Source of the DNA: Silurus meridionalis
Taxonomy: Eukaryota; Chordata; Actinopteri; Siluriformes; Siluridae
Reading direction: 5' to 3'
NCBI RefSeq assembly: GCF_014805685.1
Contig: NC_060911.1
Coordinates: forward strand, 6,111,212-6,175,211
Length of the DNA stretch: 64,000 nt
Shown here: positions 10,578 through 22,264 of the stretch, in pieces
Position numbering within the stretch: the stretch's first letter is position 1
Layout of the letters: the number at the start of each line of letters is the position of its first letter
Program-made: the position numbers and the translations under genes
The notes under the pieces: model-generated
What the model was told of the DNA's origin: nothing
Seen by the model: only the letters and a program-made list of their open reading frames with translations
Database searches by the model: none

Positions 10578-12760
10578 GTTGACTGCAGCAATTCCATGGA
10601 GACCGGACGAGAGGAAAGTTTCTGGACCCACTTGCATCAAGCTGGGTCAAAGGGTTTCACTCACACACACACTGGAATGTGGGAGATGGGTATGGAAATA
10701 CACTAAGAGGTCATCCACATTTTCAGTACACTTTCAACCAGAGAACTAGTCACGTGGCCTCCCGGAGTAGTACGGAACCAAATTGCGCAACTAAAATTTG
10801 CTGTAAAGTAGGCTCCGACCATCTCCCTATAGTAAACATTTCAGGTGACACACCGGCACGCACATCTTTTCACAACATAACGGCCTGGTATCAACTTAAA
10901 GCAGAACCAGGAGCAAAAATTGGGAGTATCGCACTCTCTATGAAAAAATCAACAATGGATTAGATCCTAAAATCTGTTATTTAACCAAAAATTTAGAACC
11001 CGCAATATATAGGTGTACACACACTGAAACAATCAACACTACGCATATGAGTTATACCGAATATAAATTTGATATAACTTCATATGTACCTCATAAAAAT
11101 CAACCTGAAGCCTTTGTCTGGACTAGCCGGAGAGAAGGCATGTATTATGGGAAAATGTGTCAATGACCCAGATAATTACACAGAATTGCTCATGGATAAT
11201 GAAACATTGTTTTAATTTAACCACTTGTGGATATAGCAAACCAAAGGAATGTCCAAAACTATATCCTATTCCTCCTGGTGGACTGATTAAAGGGAATATT
11301 AACAAGACATTATTTCATGATGTGAATCTAGTGATGACACATGTATCATACAATATTTCCAACATCCTATCTGCTTATATCAATCACTGTGATTACAATG
11401 ATAAGACCTATGCATGGCTACAGTCACGAATCGATGATTTAATTTATGACTACAAAAACAGACTCGCCGTGCAAATCTCACCTGCACGCTCAAAACGAGA
11501 CCTACTCGGAAACATAGCAGGTCTCTTCGCTCAGTTAATTCCATTGCTAACAACTACAAAATTACCAAACAATCACAATTCTCAACATGGTTTGCAAACC
11601 AGGTGGCCACTGGTTTTCAACATATCACAAATAGCAATGAAAATATCATAAAAGCGGTTCGATCCGAAGCGCAGGCGCTTCTTGCGATCAGCCACACATT
11701 ATTCAATCAAACCCGTACCATTGAACGTGACTTAGCCTGTAGGACATATGCACAAGATCTATTCACTGCTGCTAGACAAGAAATCCTAGATCTTCGCCTG
11801 TACAAAACGCCTAGACATGTTTTGAATGACCTCATAGACATCTTAGATCTACATAGGTGGTATGAATCAGGAAAAATGAAAAATGTAAGATATTCTGAGT
11901 TACTATCCACCATAATGATGTTTACAGGAAATGAATGTAATGGATGTATTGGATTTTTCGTCAGTTTTCCTTTGATACACCCAGATCAGGTTTTTCCAAA
12001 TTCCACTACCATACGCTCGATTGGCGTGGTAGTGAAGGATCAGGTAATTAAATGGGATCACCTCACTGGATACATGACACAAAAGGGTACTGAGACCTTG
12101 TTTACCAGTCGCACATGTTGCCATGAAACACACAATTATGTTATCTGTACATGTAACACTTTGCAACCTTTCTCTCCCAACAACACCAAACTTATTAATG
12201 TTCAGTCACTGCATGGTTATTCTGATGTTGTCCAGGTGTCTCACACACAGTGGTGCGTTGTCAGTGAAATGAATTCCTTTACCTACGGAGGACTGACCTG
12301 CTCTGCTAATCACTCATTCTGTTTGGAAGTGACAGAGGACTTTCAATGGGCCAAGTCAACATTTTAGGAAGAATGCCACTGGACACAGAGACCTCACCAT
12401 GGTGGGATGACACTTTCTATGAGCAAGGCACCCAAGCTGTGGTTGACGCGATGGACCTGACACAAAGACTGATCCTGCAAACTGAATACCACCTAAACCA
12501 AGCACAGGTTGAAACCAACCTGGCACGAAGACGGCACAACTTTTATCCAGTTCATCCACTCGGTCAGCACAGTACACCTACACCTGGTGGGACTGGATGT
12601 TCCGGGGATGTGCCATTGGCAGTGCCCTGATCTTCACCTTCACCATGCTCCAGTGCTGTTACTTCAGACACCTCATACGATCTACACAAGAATCCACACA
12701 CGCCGCCTTGCCCTCAGCCCACTGCAGATACCCGTGTTCCAAAGACTCTAAAAATAAATA
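10578..12760 (+). pseudogene. env: Envelope (env) gene, several frame breaks
   Basis: This region follows integrase directly, after a pyrimidine tract and AG acceptor at 10577. The coding sense moves between frames (10679-10963; about 10930-11165; 11157-11651; 11603-12367; from about 12346 on), so no complete protein is encoded as read. Retained marks are many N-linked glycosylation motifs, a basic cleavage-type motif RSKR at 11487-11498 followed by a Gly/Ala/Leu-rich stretch, several Cys pairs in the surface-like part, a predicted helical region, and a hydrophobic membrane-anchor-like stretch with a Cys pair at about 12595-12665. It was assigned by position and layout; no database family was confirmed. 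Confidence 0.7.
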
Positions 12761-12821
12761 AATAAATAAATAAATTGCTTTGTCTGACCCCGCAGGTAAC
12801 CTATTTAAATTAGCCCACGGG

Positions 12822-12834
12822 CCAAGTGGGAAAC
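12822..12834 (+). promoter_or_regulatory. Candidate polypurine tract
   Basis: AAGTGGGAAA, mostly purine, lies immediately before the 3' LTR, where plus-strand DNA synthesis would be primed. It is short and interrupted. Confidence 0.35.
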
Positions 12835-14393
12835 CGTAAGACTTTTGCTTGATCCTGACCAAAGGTCGGCCCCTCCGAGAACACAGCATGGATGCCCGAG
12901 AGGGTGTGGGCCAGGATGTGGGCCCTAACACGTTTTCCTCCAGGACTCACGGCAGGGGACTAACGACCCGCAACCCCTTTCGAGAACCAGAACATTTCCT
13001 GGAATACAGTAGGCTCCCGGAGAGCTACCCTTGGTCTTGACCACCACATCTCCATACAAATGGTGGATCTGCAGACAAGTGTCTGACCCTCTTCCCCTCC
13101 TTTTCCTGTTACATCCTCAACACAGAACATTCTACAGCACACGGATGATTATGTGTAAGAAAGGTCATATCACATGTAAATAACGACAGAAAATGTTCAT
13201 GTTTCATTTCTTTACAAAGGTTTATCGCGACTGGTACACAGGTCCCATTCCCACAGCAATAGAACAAATAATAAAAAGGTTTTAATAAAGTTAAAGAAAA
13301 CATAACTCTATACAAGGCGTGCCCACTACAGATGTATACAGGCGAGGTGCCTCCCACAGGTCTGTAAGAACCAATCAATGCAAACTTCCATGACTAAATA
13401 ATGTTTACATAATGCTTACTCTATCTGGGTATTTAAGGAGAACTGACCAACAATTCAGGGAATCTGTAAACAGATATCCCACGATTACTGTGTGTAGTCT
13501 CGTACCAGGTATGAAAGGTTTTATATTTCCTGTTTAAATGTAAATACTATTGGTTTGTATTTATGTTTTATTTTAATTGAACTATAAATTGGCTTTGAAT
13601 TGTGATTTTCTTACCTGGTTAATAAATTGTTATGTTTAATTTTATTCTGTGTTGCTCGGTAAATGTTGACACTGCAAGTAATAACGTTGCATCCGCAGTT
13701 ACCGTAAGGACTGGAAATCAGGCTAGATCGGCCTAAATCCCAGTTAGATAGTGAATAACACATCAACTGAGGATTTTAGAGATACGACTAGCACTTGGCG
13801 TTAGTTTAAGTGTACTTAGAAGCGTGGAGGCTAACAATATGTATTTCCGTTTAGAGTAACATTTCTAATCACTCTAAATAGGGTCAGCCTCAACCTCTGA
13901 TTATTTCAATATTATTCTATTCATTATCTGTGGTTAGAAATAATTATTGTAATAATTAAGTGTCACCTCTAAGGGGACTAAATAAAGTATGTTTAAAGTT
14001 GAGCACGCAGAGAGCGGCCGCAAGCATATAGTCCAACCTCTGGCAGCGACCAATACTGATTCGCTTATGACCGTTGACCAGTATGTTAATTATAGGGCCC
14101 ATACTAGGATCTTGTGCGACTGTGTGAACCGAATGAACGAGTGTAATGCCAGAGCTTAATCAGAATAACTAGACAAACATCCATCAAAATTATACTATTA
14201 GTAAAATAACAACCTATGCAAATATTTATTGTTTTATCTAAATGGAGTCAGATAAAGGTCAATAACAAAATGAAATAATACATTAATCCAAATCTTATTA
14301 TCTAATGTGAAAGGAAAGATTAGAACGCGCGAGAATCCTTCGCCACGCCTCTGGAAACCGTCGTTGGACCAGTGGGTGGTTCCCCGTCTTACA
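12835..14393 (+). repeat. 3' LTR of the endogenous retrovirus
   Basis: It is the direct repeat of 7438-9008 and 12 bp shorter. Its first base is C where the 5' copy has T. Both LTRs are followed by AAGT, after which the sequences diverge. Confidence 0.9.
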
Positions 14394-15295
14394 AAGTCAT
14401 AATTCCTGTCACATTGTTTACACATGGCCATCTTAGATTTGCAAGAAAACAGTAATACGACAGCAGTAGCTATAATAAAAAAAGAGTTTAGCGTTAGGTA
14501 ATGATAAACCCCATTTTAAACACACTTTTCAGTTGATTGTGGTCTGACACTTTCCTGTGTGTGTTTGTGTGTGTGTGTGTGTGGGGGGTGTAGGTTTATA
14601 TTTATATGCCATATGTCCATATAAAGACTACTGTTACCGCAAAATTCAAAGCAAACAAGTGTCTACAACTCAATACATCCAATGTCTTAAATGAAGGACA
14701 TTTGTCCAAAATGACCTGTTTCTCTCTAAACTTTGTGGATTATGCTTAACATTTGTATCTCTACATTGTGTTGTTTGTATAAAGTAGTAGGAATTGCATT
14801 TTCATTGAAATGATCAGGGGGATAATGTGCATTTATTAATATACTCCTGTAACACTGCTTTTTAATTCAAGCAATAAAAAGTGTAAACATGAGGAGTTTC
14901 TGGTATAATTGTTTACAAAGAAGAAAGTTTTTTTAATAAAATAATTTTTGTATCTTTTTATTTTAGTAAAGTGTCATGGTGCTGCTATTTCTAAACCTGC
15001 ATGTGTTCAAAATTAACAAGGAAAAAGATATGAATGACAAACAAAAGAGTGGCACAGAAAAGAATGTGTTCAGTAAAATGTTCTTATTTTATTTTTTTAA
15101 TATTGTTCCTCTATTCTTTTTAAAGAACATGCTGAATAGTAGCTGCAGGAAACAATATCGTTCTGCAGTTGGTTTCATAGACACAGGTACACATATGCAT
15201 ATCTATAATGTAATTATAGTTGGCCTCAAAACTCTGTTAATATATTATGAATATCACAAGCATTCAATCAATTTAAATTCAATTTAGTTTGATGC
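14394..15295. other. Non-coding stretch between retrovirus and GPCR copy C
   Basis: It is AT-rich, with a short GT run at about 14557-14582. A 103-codon open frame (14976-15287) is low in complexity and looks fortuitous. No repeat ends are recognised. Confidence 0.4.
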
Positions 15296-15296
15296 A

Positions 15297-15372
15297 TGAT
15301 AAATCTCCCTGAGATAGAAACCTCGAGAGGAACCCATTCTCATCTGGGTGTCACCAAATGTCCATTCATTAT
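15297..15372. repeat. Fragment of a dispersed repeat under the GPCR stop codon
   Basis: The bases around CTCGAGAGGAACCCAT and CATCTGGGTGTCACCAAATGTCC match the repeat at about 32435-32510 and the complement of 56880-56945. The fragment overlaps the end of the receptor frame on the minus strand. Confidence 0.6.
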
Positions 15373-16089
15373 AGGCTCCCTGCAGACGAGCACACAGAGG
15401 AGAGGATCAGAGATTAATCTCATGCTTGCTAAAGAATCCAACATAAATGGAAGGCCATTAAAAACGGTCATGAAAAATGGTATGTATAAAATAATCAGCG
15501 AAAACATGGCAACAGTGAGCACTAACACGCCTGGCTTCCTGTCTGTGGTCTGGTTGACGTCTAGAGGTGCTTTCCATGTTAATAAGTATGTGACCACGCA
15601 AATAAATACAGGTAACACACATGCACCAAAAATGATTATAGACCCGATAACGTATATAAACTGGCATCCGATTATTAGCACAAACACAACGATGCAGGAG
15701 GTAATGGAGCACAGAGGAGAGAAAACTTTACCAAGTGATGAATATATTTGAGAAATACTTTCCACTGCCACAATCTGATGCAGCAAATGTCCACAGAGCC
15801 TGACTCCAAACAAAAGTCTAAAAACAATCACACATTGATTTAAGTCTTTTGTGAAAATTAATCCTACAAGGAATGGAATCAGAATCATCTCCAGAAGGTC
15901 GGTGATCAGAAGGAAGATGGCGATGACTGAGATCCGACCTCTGCTCTTGCGATGAAGGTAGAGAACACGCAGAGCCCAAAGCACAGCTGGAAAACCTGCA
16001 TACTCTCCAGTGATAAGGAAAATGATCAGGCGGGTTGTTCTTGTGCTCAGGTCTTCAGATTTTGAACGGCAGTTCTCAAACAAGTGCAT
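15340..16089 (-). CDS. Rhodopsin-family GPCR-like receptor, copy C (intact)
   Basis: This is a single-exon frame of 249 residues and a predicted seven-pass membrane receptor. Hydrophobic segments fall near residues 20-42, 54-80, 88-112, 128-150, 148-172, 190-214 and 216-240. The first two carry a pattern like P2Y-type receptors (GFPAVLW...ISVIAIFLLITDLLEMI), and segment seven ends in DPLLCVLVCRE, a derived DPxxY motif. The usual DRY motif after segment three is not recognisable (ESISQIY), and the protein is short, with little tail. It is probably a derived member of a fish-expanded delta-group family; the ligand and G-protein coupling are unknown. The last nine or so codons lie in a dispersed repeat. 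Two broken copies lie to the left. Confidence 0.7.
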   Translation of the reverse strand: MHLFENCRSKSEDLSTRTTRLIIFLITGEYAGFPAVLWALRVLYLHRKSRGRISVIAIFLLITDLLEMILIPFLVGLIFTKDLNQCVIVFRLLFGVRLCGHLLHQIVAVESISQIYSSLGKVFSPLCSITSCIVVFVLIIGCQFIYVIGSIIIFGACVLPVFICVVTYLLTWKAPLDVNQTTDRKPGVLVLTVAMFSLIILYIPFFMTVFNGLPFMLDSLASMRLISDPLLCVLVCREPIMNGHLVTPR

Positions 16090-17360
16090 GATGTACAGTA
16101 TTGTAGGCAGCTATAAATGGACAGAAGATGCTGATTAATCTTTACTTAATCATGGAAAATTGTAAAACATTATAGGAACAGATGCTGTGGTGTAAGACGA
16201 TTATAAATAATGCATGCTGCAGTGTGAAAAATATTAAACCACCCTTTTGCTCTTAATTTTCCTATTTTCGTGTTTATTAAGGATCGTGCTGGATTATTTT
16301 CCATGTCTCATCATGTTCAATAAGTCCAAACTCCTTAATAGCTTGTGCATCTTACATTTTATATAATATACACTAAAAAGGGTGAGAGACTTCAAATGGT
16401 TTGCTGTATGAAGAATGTCAATTACTTTTTTACATTTTGTAAATGAAGAATGTTTTCTACTTACCAAAGCCACAGACCAAAAAGAGAAACCAAACTGAGC
16501 ACAAAACCAGAAAAGAACTCAACACTGGAAACTTTACAAGACCCCTTAACCTGAAACATTGAACATGTATTTCACATAAAAGAAAAAGATTAAATGCGTA
16601 AAAAAAAACACCCTACTGCTTTTCATTTTCCTATTATTGTGTTTAGTAAGGATCGTGTTGGATTATATACCATATGTCCCATCAAAGACAGACAGACAAT
16701 TATGCAATAGTCTGCTTTTTGTATTACCCCAACAACTAAGATCTGCTTCATAGTCTGTCTGATCAGTGTAAACATGTATGTTAAAAGTGATAACTGATAA
16801 AGTTAATCCCAAGACCATTAACAATATTTAAATGAAATACTTGCTTATAATTGGATTTTTGAAAACATTTCCTGTCACTGAGAAAACTCCCAAACAAAAT
16901 CTTTCTCCAAATAAATCTCAGCGATGCAACACAGTGTAAACTCAAATCTACTACACTTTATCTAATTTCAAACCTACTGTGATCAGAAGACGTTCTGATA
17001 TGGTGCTGTATTGAGACGCAAACAATACCACTGAGAAACGTTCCAGAATAAAATAATTCATTTAGCAACTAAAATATTTCTAAATATCATTCTGTACCGT
17101 GAATTACCTTACAATTGATTGGAAAACTTGACCAGGATTATCCAAACTTGATCGTTTGAGCAAAAGAGAAAACCTGTATCTGCCTGGAGCAGTGTGAGAA
17201 GGGGAGGAGAGAACAGTGACAGAGAGACAATACTGTAGGCAAGTATCGATAGGCCATTAAACTATGTCTATGTAGTAAACTAGATGTAGCTTTAATCCTA
17301 TATTGTGACATGGTCTTCGTATCCACCCCAATATCATGCCAGAGATTAGACAGATGACTC
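16090..17360. repeat. Duplicated 5' flank of GPCR copy C, with unoccupied insertion sites
   Basis: It is paralogous to 355-1590. It contains CATATGTCCCATCAAAGACAG (16671-16691), the counterpart of the LTR-element target, and ACCCCAACAACTAAGATCT (about 16725-16743), the counterpart of the hAT target. No clear exon is seen. Confidence 0.7.
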
Positions 17361-17689
17361 TAAACTGGCCCTAAGTGTGATTAGATAGATAGATCACAAA
17401 GTAACTGTTCATGAAATGTACAGCACCTTAGGATCCTAGGAAATACAAAGTTAGTTTGACAAATTGTGGTATTTTGTGAATTTGGTGCCACTTTCAAACA
17501 TGCATCAGAGAATTGACAATTATTGTATTTGTCGTAATCAATATTTAGGAGTAATGTACAGTCCTTACATTGAACATGATTCAGAAGTTCTCACATAAAG
17601 TAACACAAATTTTAAGGGTCTACAAAATGCAGCATGTTCTGTGGTTAAGCCCGCTGCATTTTCATTTCACTGCTAAAGTCTCTGAACAC

Positions 17690-17900
17690 CAGAGGTGGGA
17701 AGTAACGAAGTACAAATACTTACTGTACTTAAGTAGATTTTTTTGCTATTGGTACTTTACTCCAATATTTATTTTTCAGACAACTTTTTTGACTTTTATT
17801 TATTACATTTTTACACAAATATCTGTACTTTTTACTTCTTACATTTTCAAACCGGCTCGTTACTTTAGTTTTAATCCATTGATTTGGTGAAATATTTTTT
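17690..17900. repeat. MITE-like repeat (AAGTACTT-rich family)
   Basis: It begins AGAGGTGGGAAGTAACGAAGTAC and is rich in TACTT and AAGTA steps. Related copies are at 23340-23520, 23725-23905 and 60645-60800. Confidence 0.6.
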
Positions 17901-18240
17901 TTTTATTTTCACTGCGTGCCGATTTCAGCCGAACAACCGATTTCCTGTCATTGCGTGTCTTTTTCAATCCACTGGTGTATAAAGTCCTGTCTCTCACTCA
18001 CCACAGATGTAGACTAGTTTACGGAGCTAAGAATCAGCAGGCAGAAGGCAGTAAGAAGTTTGGGGTTAATGTGGATGAGACAGAGGGAGTCAGTGATGTA
18101 AACATGACTGAGAACAGACACATTCCTGATCATCATCATCTTTTCTCTGCTTGTGTTCTATATGTGGATCTTCAGCCTGGACACATTCAATAGGTAACAA
18201 CATTTTTACTCCGTTTTGTATTAATATATAACGAGCCCCA

Positions 18241-18326
18241 GGTGTGCATTGTTGAAGCCAGGGGCTTCAGGGAAAGCGGAGGTTTTGACAGGCACCGAAG
18301 GGGACGTGGCAGGTGGATTTCTGACA
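18241..18326 (-). repeat. LTR fragment related to the Gypsy-type element
   Basis: The complement begins TGTCAGAAATCCACCTGCCACG, almost the start of the LTR at 1776, then diverges after about 35-40 bases. It is probably a truncated LTR of a sister family. Confidence 0.5.
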
Positions 18327-18419
18327 ATAATACAGTAAAAAGTATAAATTAAAAACATTACTAAAGTAACAAAAAAAAAAAAAATGCTCCACGTGGGTTG
18401 GGGTAAAAAAAGGTTGATA

Positions 18420-18525
18420 AGCGGGCTTATGGTCATTCAGCGGGTGCAAATTTCGGTCAAAAAACTGTTCACTTAGCGAAAAGGTCGATGTCCGAGTCGG
18501 TCGATAAGCGGGGTACCACTGTATA
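18420..18525. repeat. DNA-transposon end fragment
   Basis: It ends GTCGATAAGCGGGGTACCACTGTA, resembling the terminal repeat of a fish DNA transposon. Only one end is visible. Confidence 0.4.
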
Positions 18526-19490
18526 TGGATATTTGGCTGTCAAAATGTAAAAAGTTTTAAACAGCACAAAATTTTATTAATGCGCTATCAATTCAGCGCG
18601 CATGTCTGTTTCACCATTTTTATTAAAATGTAAATACATAAATAAATAACTAAATAAAAAAGAGGCGAAATGTAAACTTTTGGCAAAAAATACATTTATC
18701 CACGACGTCCTTTCTTTACTTAGATCTAAAATAAATAAATAAACTCCAGATAAAAATATTTTTAATCAGTAAACATTTATTGCGCCAAGTCTCAAATCAA
18801 AAACCAAAATCCGCCATGATTCACACAATTAACCCTCTAGGTGGCGTTTTGTGGGGTTTTCCCTCATAATGGCGACACAAACTTAAATTACTGTCTTTAT
18901 TGATCGTACAGATAAAAACAATACATCATTCAAATCTGTAAAATATCTATAATTTTCTATATATAAGCTTCCTGACTTGACTTAAGGAGGTGCAGATTCT
19001 CCGGTATCACCTCATTAACTGTCCGTGTGGAAACATAGCAAAGACTCTTAATGATGTCCACACGTCTCTGCACTGATATAGCCTTTATATTTAATCACTG
19101 TACATATGCTTACATATATATCACATGCTGTACATATGATACATGTTTAACACCTCCAAGCTGCCAGTTTTGGGCACCTGAGCAAGCCCTTAACTCACTA
19201 CTGCTCATTTAGTAAATTAGATCATTAAGAGTCGCTCGGGATAAACACTTCCAACAAGAAGTGGCTATATCTTGCTATCTTTGTCTCTCTATTTTCTCTA
19301 TCTAATTGTCTCTGTGTCTCTTTTAGTAAATGTCTCTGTCTCACTGTATATGTCTCTCTTGCTGTCTCTCTATTTGTTTCTCACTCTTTCTAAAGCTGTG
19401 TCTGTGTCTCTTTGTCTTTGTCTCTGCCTTTCCTGCTTATTTACATGTCTAACAAAGTTTTGAGTTTTGAAGTAATGCCATTAGCGATCT
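18526..19490. other. Non-coding stretch
   Basis: I see no gene. From 19270 to 19440 it is a degenerate run of GTCTCT/CTGTCTC simple repeat. Confidence 0.4.
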
Positions 19491-19942
19491 ATGATGAAAG
19501 ACTTTCCTGGTTCGATTCTTACCTCTAGTTTCATATTGAACATTATAAGAAGTTTTTAAAAACAGAACAATGAAAGATCATTAAAATTGGTTGCTGGTAA
19601 ATCATGGTATATCAGTGGTGCAGATGTTGGAGATGTGGTTCTTGTACCTGAGTCACTTCTCATAGACTTCGAGTTACTGAGAGAATGAACAGGAAGGAGA
19701 GGTTTTGACCCTCTAAAATCATGATCTAAGAGAAAACAGTGGTCTCCTAACTATAGAAAAGCCAAGAGTCCAATAAGCAAAGGCTTGTTTGCATCTCCTG
19801 TGTTGGTGTAATGGTCAGTGAAGTGGTTGCTGCTATCTGAGTCACCCGGTTCGATTCCTACCCTTTAGCTTTCCTTTAAATTGTTTAAAAAGTTTTAAAA
19901 AAGAACCAAAAAAGGTCCTAAAAATCAGGTTCTTGCAGGAGA

Positions 19943-20015
19943 TCCTGTGGCTCAATTGGAAGAGCTTTACCTCTGGGTTGAGAGGTTGCCGGTTCAAACC
20001 CCGGCCAGGGCTCAA
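19943..20015 (+). repeat. Best tRNA-like unit of the cluster
   Basis: It has A-box-like TGGCTCAATTGGAAGAGC (19948-19965) with a pairing D-arm (GCTC/GAGC), an anticodon-like stem (ACCTC/GAGGT) with an 8-base loop, and a B-box GGTTCAAACCCC (19991-20002) in a paired T-arm. The acceptor halves pair in about six of seven positions. The oversized anticodon loop argues against a working tRNA. Confidence 0.5.
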
Positions 20016-22264
20016 AGTTAAGAGTGTGGAAGATTCTGGTGACCGCACTGAGGAAGGTGTCAGGAATGGCTGCGTGGAAGGTTGGATTCGGAGGGTGTAT
20101 CCTAAAGCAGGCGGGCAATATCCGGGCATCTGCCCCCCCGGCATCTGAGAAGCTGAAAACAGGGGGTTATGAAGAAAAAATGTCCAAAAAAGTATCGACT
20201 TAGTTTTGCATATATAGGGGAAAATTTTGCCAAAAACCTATCACCCTCACTTTTTCTGAGGCTGTGAAGCAGCAGGTCTTCACAACCTTTGTTCACAGTC
20301 AACCACTCCATTGCTCACCGGACACAACTTTCCACACAACTTAACCAGTGTGGGGACAAGCCAGATTCGAACCAGCAACCTCTGAGCTCAGAGGCAAGGC
20401 TTTTACCACAAAGCCATCAAGTCCCACAACATACCTTCTTTTTTTGGGGGGTTTATCCTTCGTTTCATGCTTCAAAGCAAGAAATTCAGACCAGACAAAG
20501 ACACAGAAAGCAGGATTCGAACCCTGAACCCCACCAACAGCGAAATACCAGTCTTAACCCACTGAACCATCGGGAAGGACCGGCTGCGACGATTGTTTAG
20601 AGCGGGTCTATCTTTTCTTTCACACCATCAACACAAGCATATAACGCTAAAGACAGACATAGGAAGCAAACCCATAACGTGACTAGCAGGGACAAAACAG
20701 GATTTGAACCCTGATTCACACCATTAGCAAGGCACCAGCATTAACCCACTGAACCATCAGGAAGGACAAGTTGGGAAGCTTGTTTAGAGCAGGTCTATCT
20801 TTCTTTTTAACCCATCAAAACAAGAATATGAAGATGTAGGTATCAGGAATTTAACCTACCTCATGACTAGCAGACAGAAAGCCAGGTTTGAACCCTGACC
20901 ACCAACATTAGCAAAGTACCAGCCTTAACCCACTAAGCCATCAGAAAAAAACAGGAGGGGAAGCTTGATTAGAGCAGGTCTATCATTCTTTTCAAACCAT
21001 CAACACAAGAATTTAACGCTAAAGAAAGATGTAGGAAGCGAATACAGATGTAAGTAGCACAAGTTGAACCCACATTGTAACTAGCAGGAAGAAAGCAGGA
21101 TTCGAACCAAGATCCCCACCACCAGCGAGATACCAACGTTAACCCATTGAACCATCGGTGAGGACAGGCTAGGAAGCTTATTTAGAGCAGGTCTATCTTT
21201 CTTTTCAACCCATTAAAAACAAAAATATATCGCTAAAGAAAGATGTAGGAAGTGAATCCTGATCGTGATTGGCAGCACAACCTGATTTTGCCAAGTCCTT
21301 GATGCCCTGAGACCAATATTTTTTTATGATGACCCTGGGACAACAACTTCCTCAGCCAATCAGCGTTTATGACGTCATCAATATGTGCGACCCAATTACA
21401 ATCACCATTTTGCAGAGTCAAACTCAGGATGTGCCACCAGCAAAAAGGTAAGACCGTGCCTTAATTTTTCTTATGGTATCATTTTACAGAAGTATATTAA
21501 TGATAGTAAGCTTCATATTTCTTTTTAGATTTGTGGGGATTTCACAGCAGAAATTGTAATATTAGTTTGAATTGCCAAGTTAACCGCGTTACCCTTTCAC
21601 TGATGTAGGTTACGTTAACTTTCTAGCGCCAGTTAAAACAGTCTAATAACGACTGTTGATAGCTGTCAAAGAGATGCGATTAAATAGTTGCATTTAAAGA
21701 CAAACAAAATGCGGAACAAAGCAGCGTTAGTTTGAGCACCGCACGGATCATTCAGCTCTGACCACCATCAGACACAATTTGAGACCCTACTGCGATCCAC
21801 TGTGAGATCCAGGTAGAACCGATTAAAACAGATTATTTATTCTGTTCCATATGAATATGATGACCTCAAGTCATCACTTATTTATTCTGTTCCATATAAA
21901 TATGTAGTTTTCTTGAGATTATCATGGATTTTCACTTTACATTATTGATGTTTAATCTAATTGTTTTTGTCTCTTTGCTCTTTAGATTTTGACATTAGAG
22001 ATGGAGGAATTTATAAAAACAACAGTCTACAGAGAGGAGCACTTTAGAAAGCAGGATTCGAACCCTGAACCCCACCAAAAGCAAGACACCTGATTTAACC
22101 CACTGAACCATCAGGGAAGAGAGGCTGGTTAGTTTGTTTAGAGCAGGTCTATCTATCTTTAAACCATCAACACAGGAATATAAAGCTAAAGGAAGATTTA
22201 GGAAGCAGGAACATAACCTACATCGCCACTAGCAGGCAGAAGCAGGATTCAAACCCTGATCCTT

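Larger units (their letters stand above)
7438..14393 (+). mobile_element. Endogenous retrovirus, internally deleted
   Basis: This is a provirus of about 6.96 kb: long LTR, tRNA-Trp-type primer-binding site, leader with splice donor, gag-start remnant, end of pol (integrase), env and a second LTR. The LTR ends are inverted (TGTAAGAC at the left, GTCTTACA at the right). Most of gag and all recognisable protease, reverse transcriptase and RNase H are absent, so it cannot replicate alone. The two LTRs differ mostly by short indels in base runs, so it is young. No clear target duplication is seen: the left flank is GGAAAT and the right flank is AAGTCAT. Confidence 0.9.

Noticed and set aside
14976..15287. 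A 103-codon protein gene between the retrovirus and GPCR copy C
   Set aside because: The sequence is low-complexity and AT-rich, with no domain, no splice or promoter signals and no paralogue in the other copies.
19943..20015. A functional tRNA gene
   Set aside because: The anticodon loop would have eight bases, the acceptor is imperfect, and similar units recur through the region, so it is more likely a tRNA-derived repeat.
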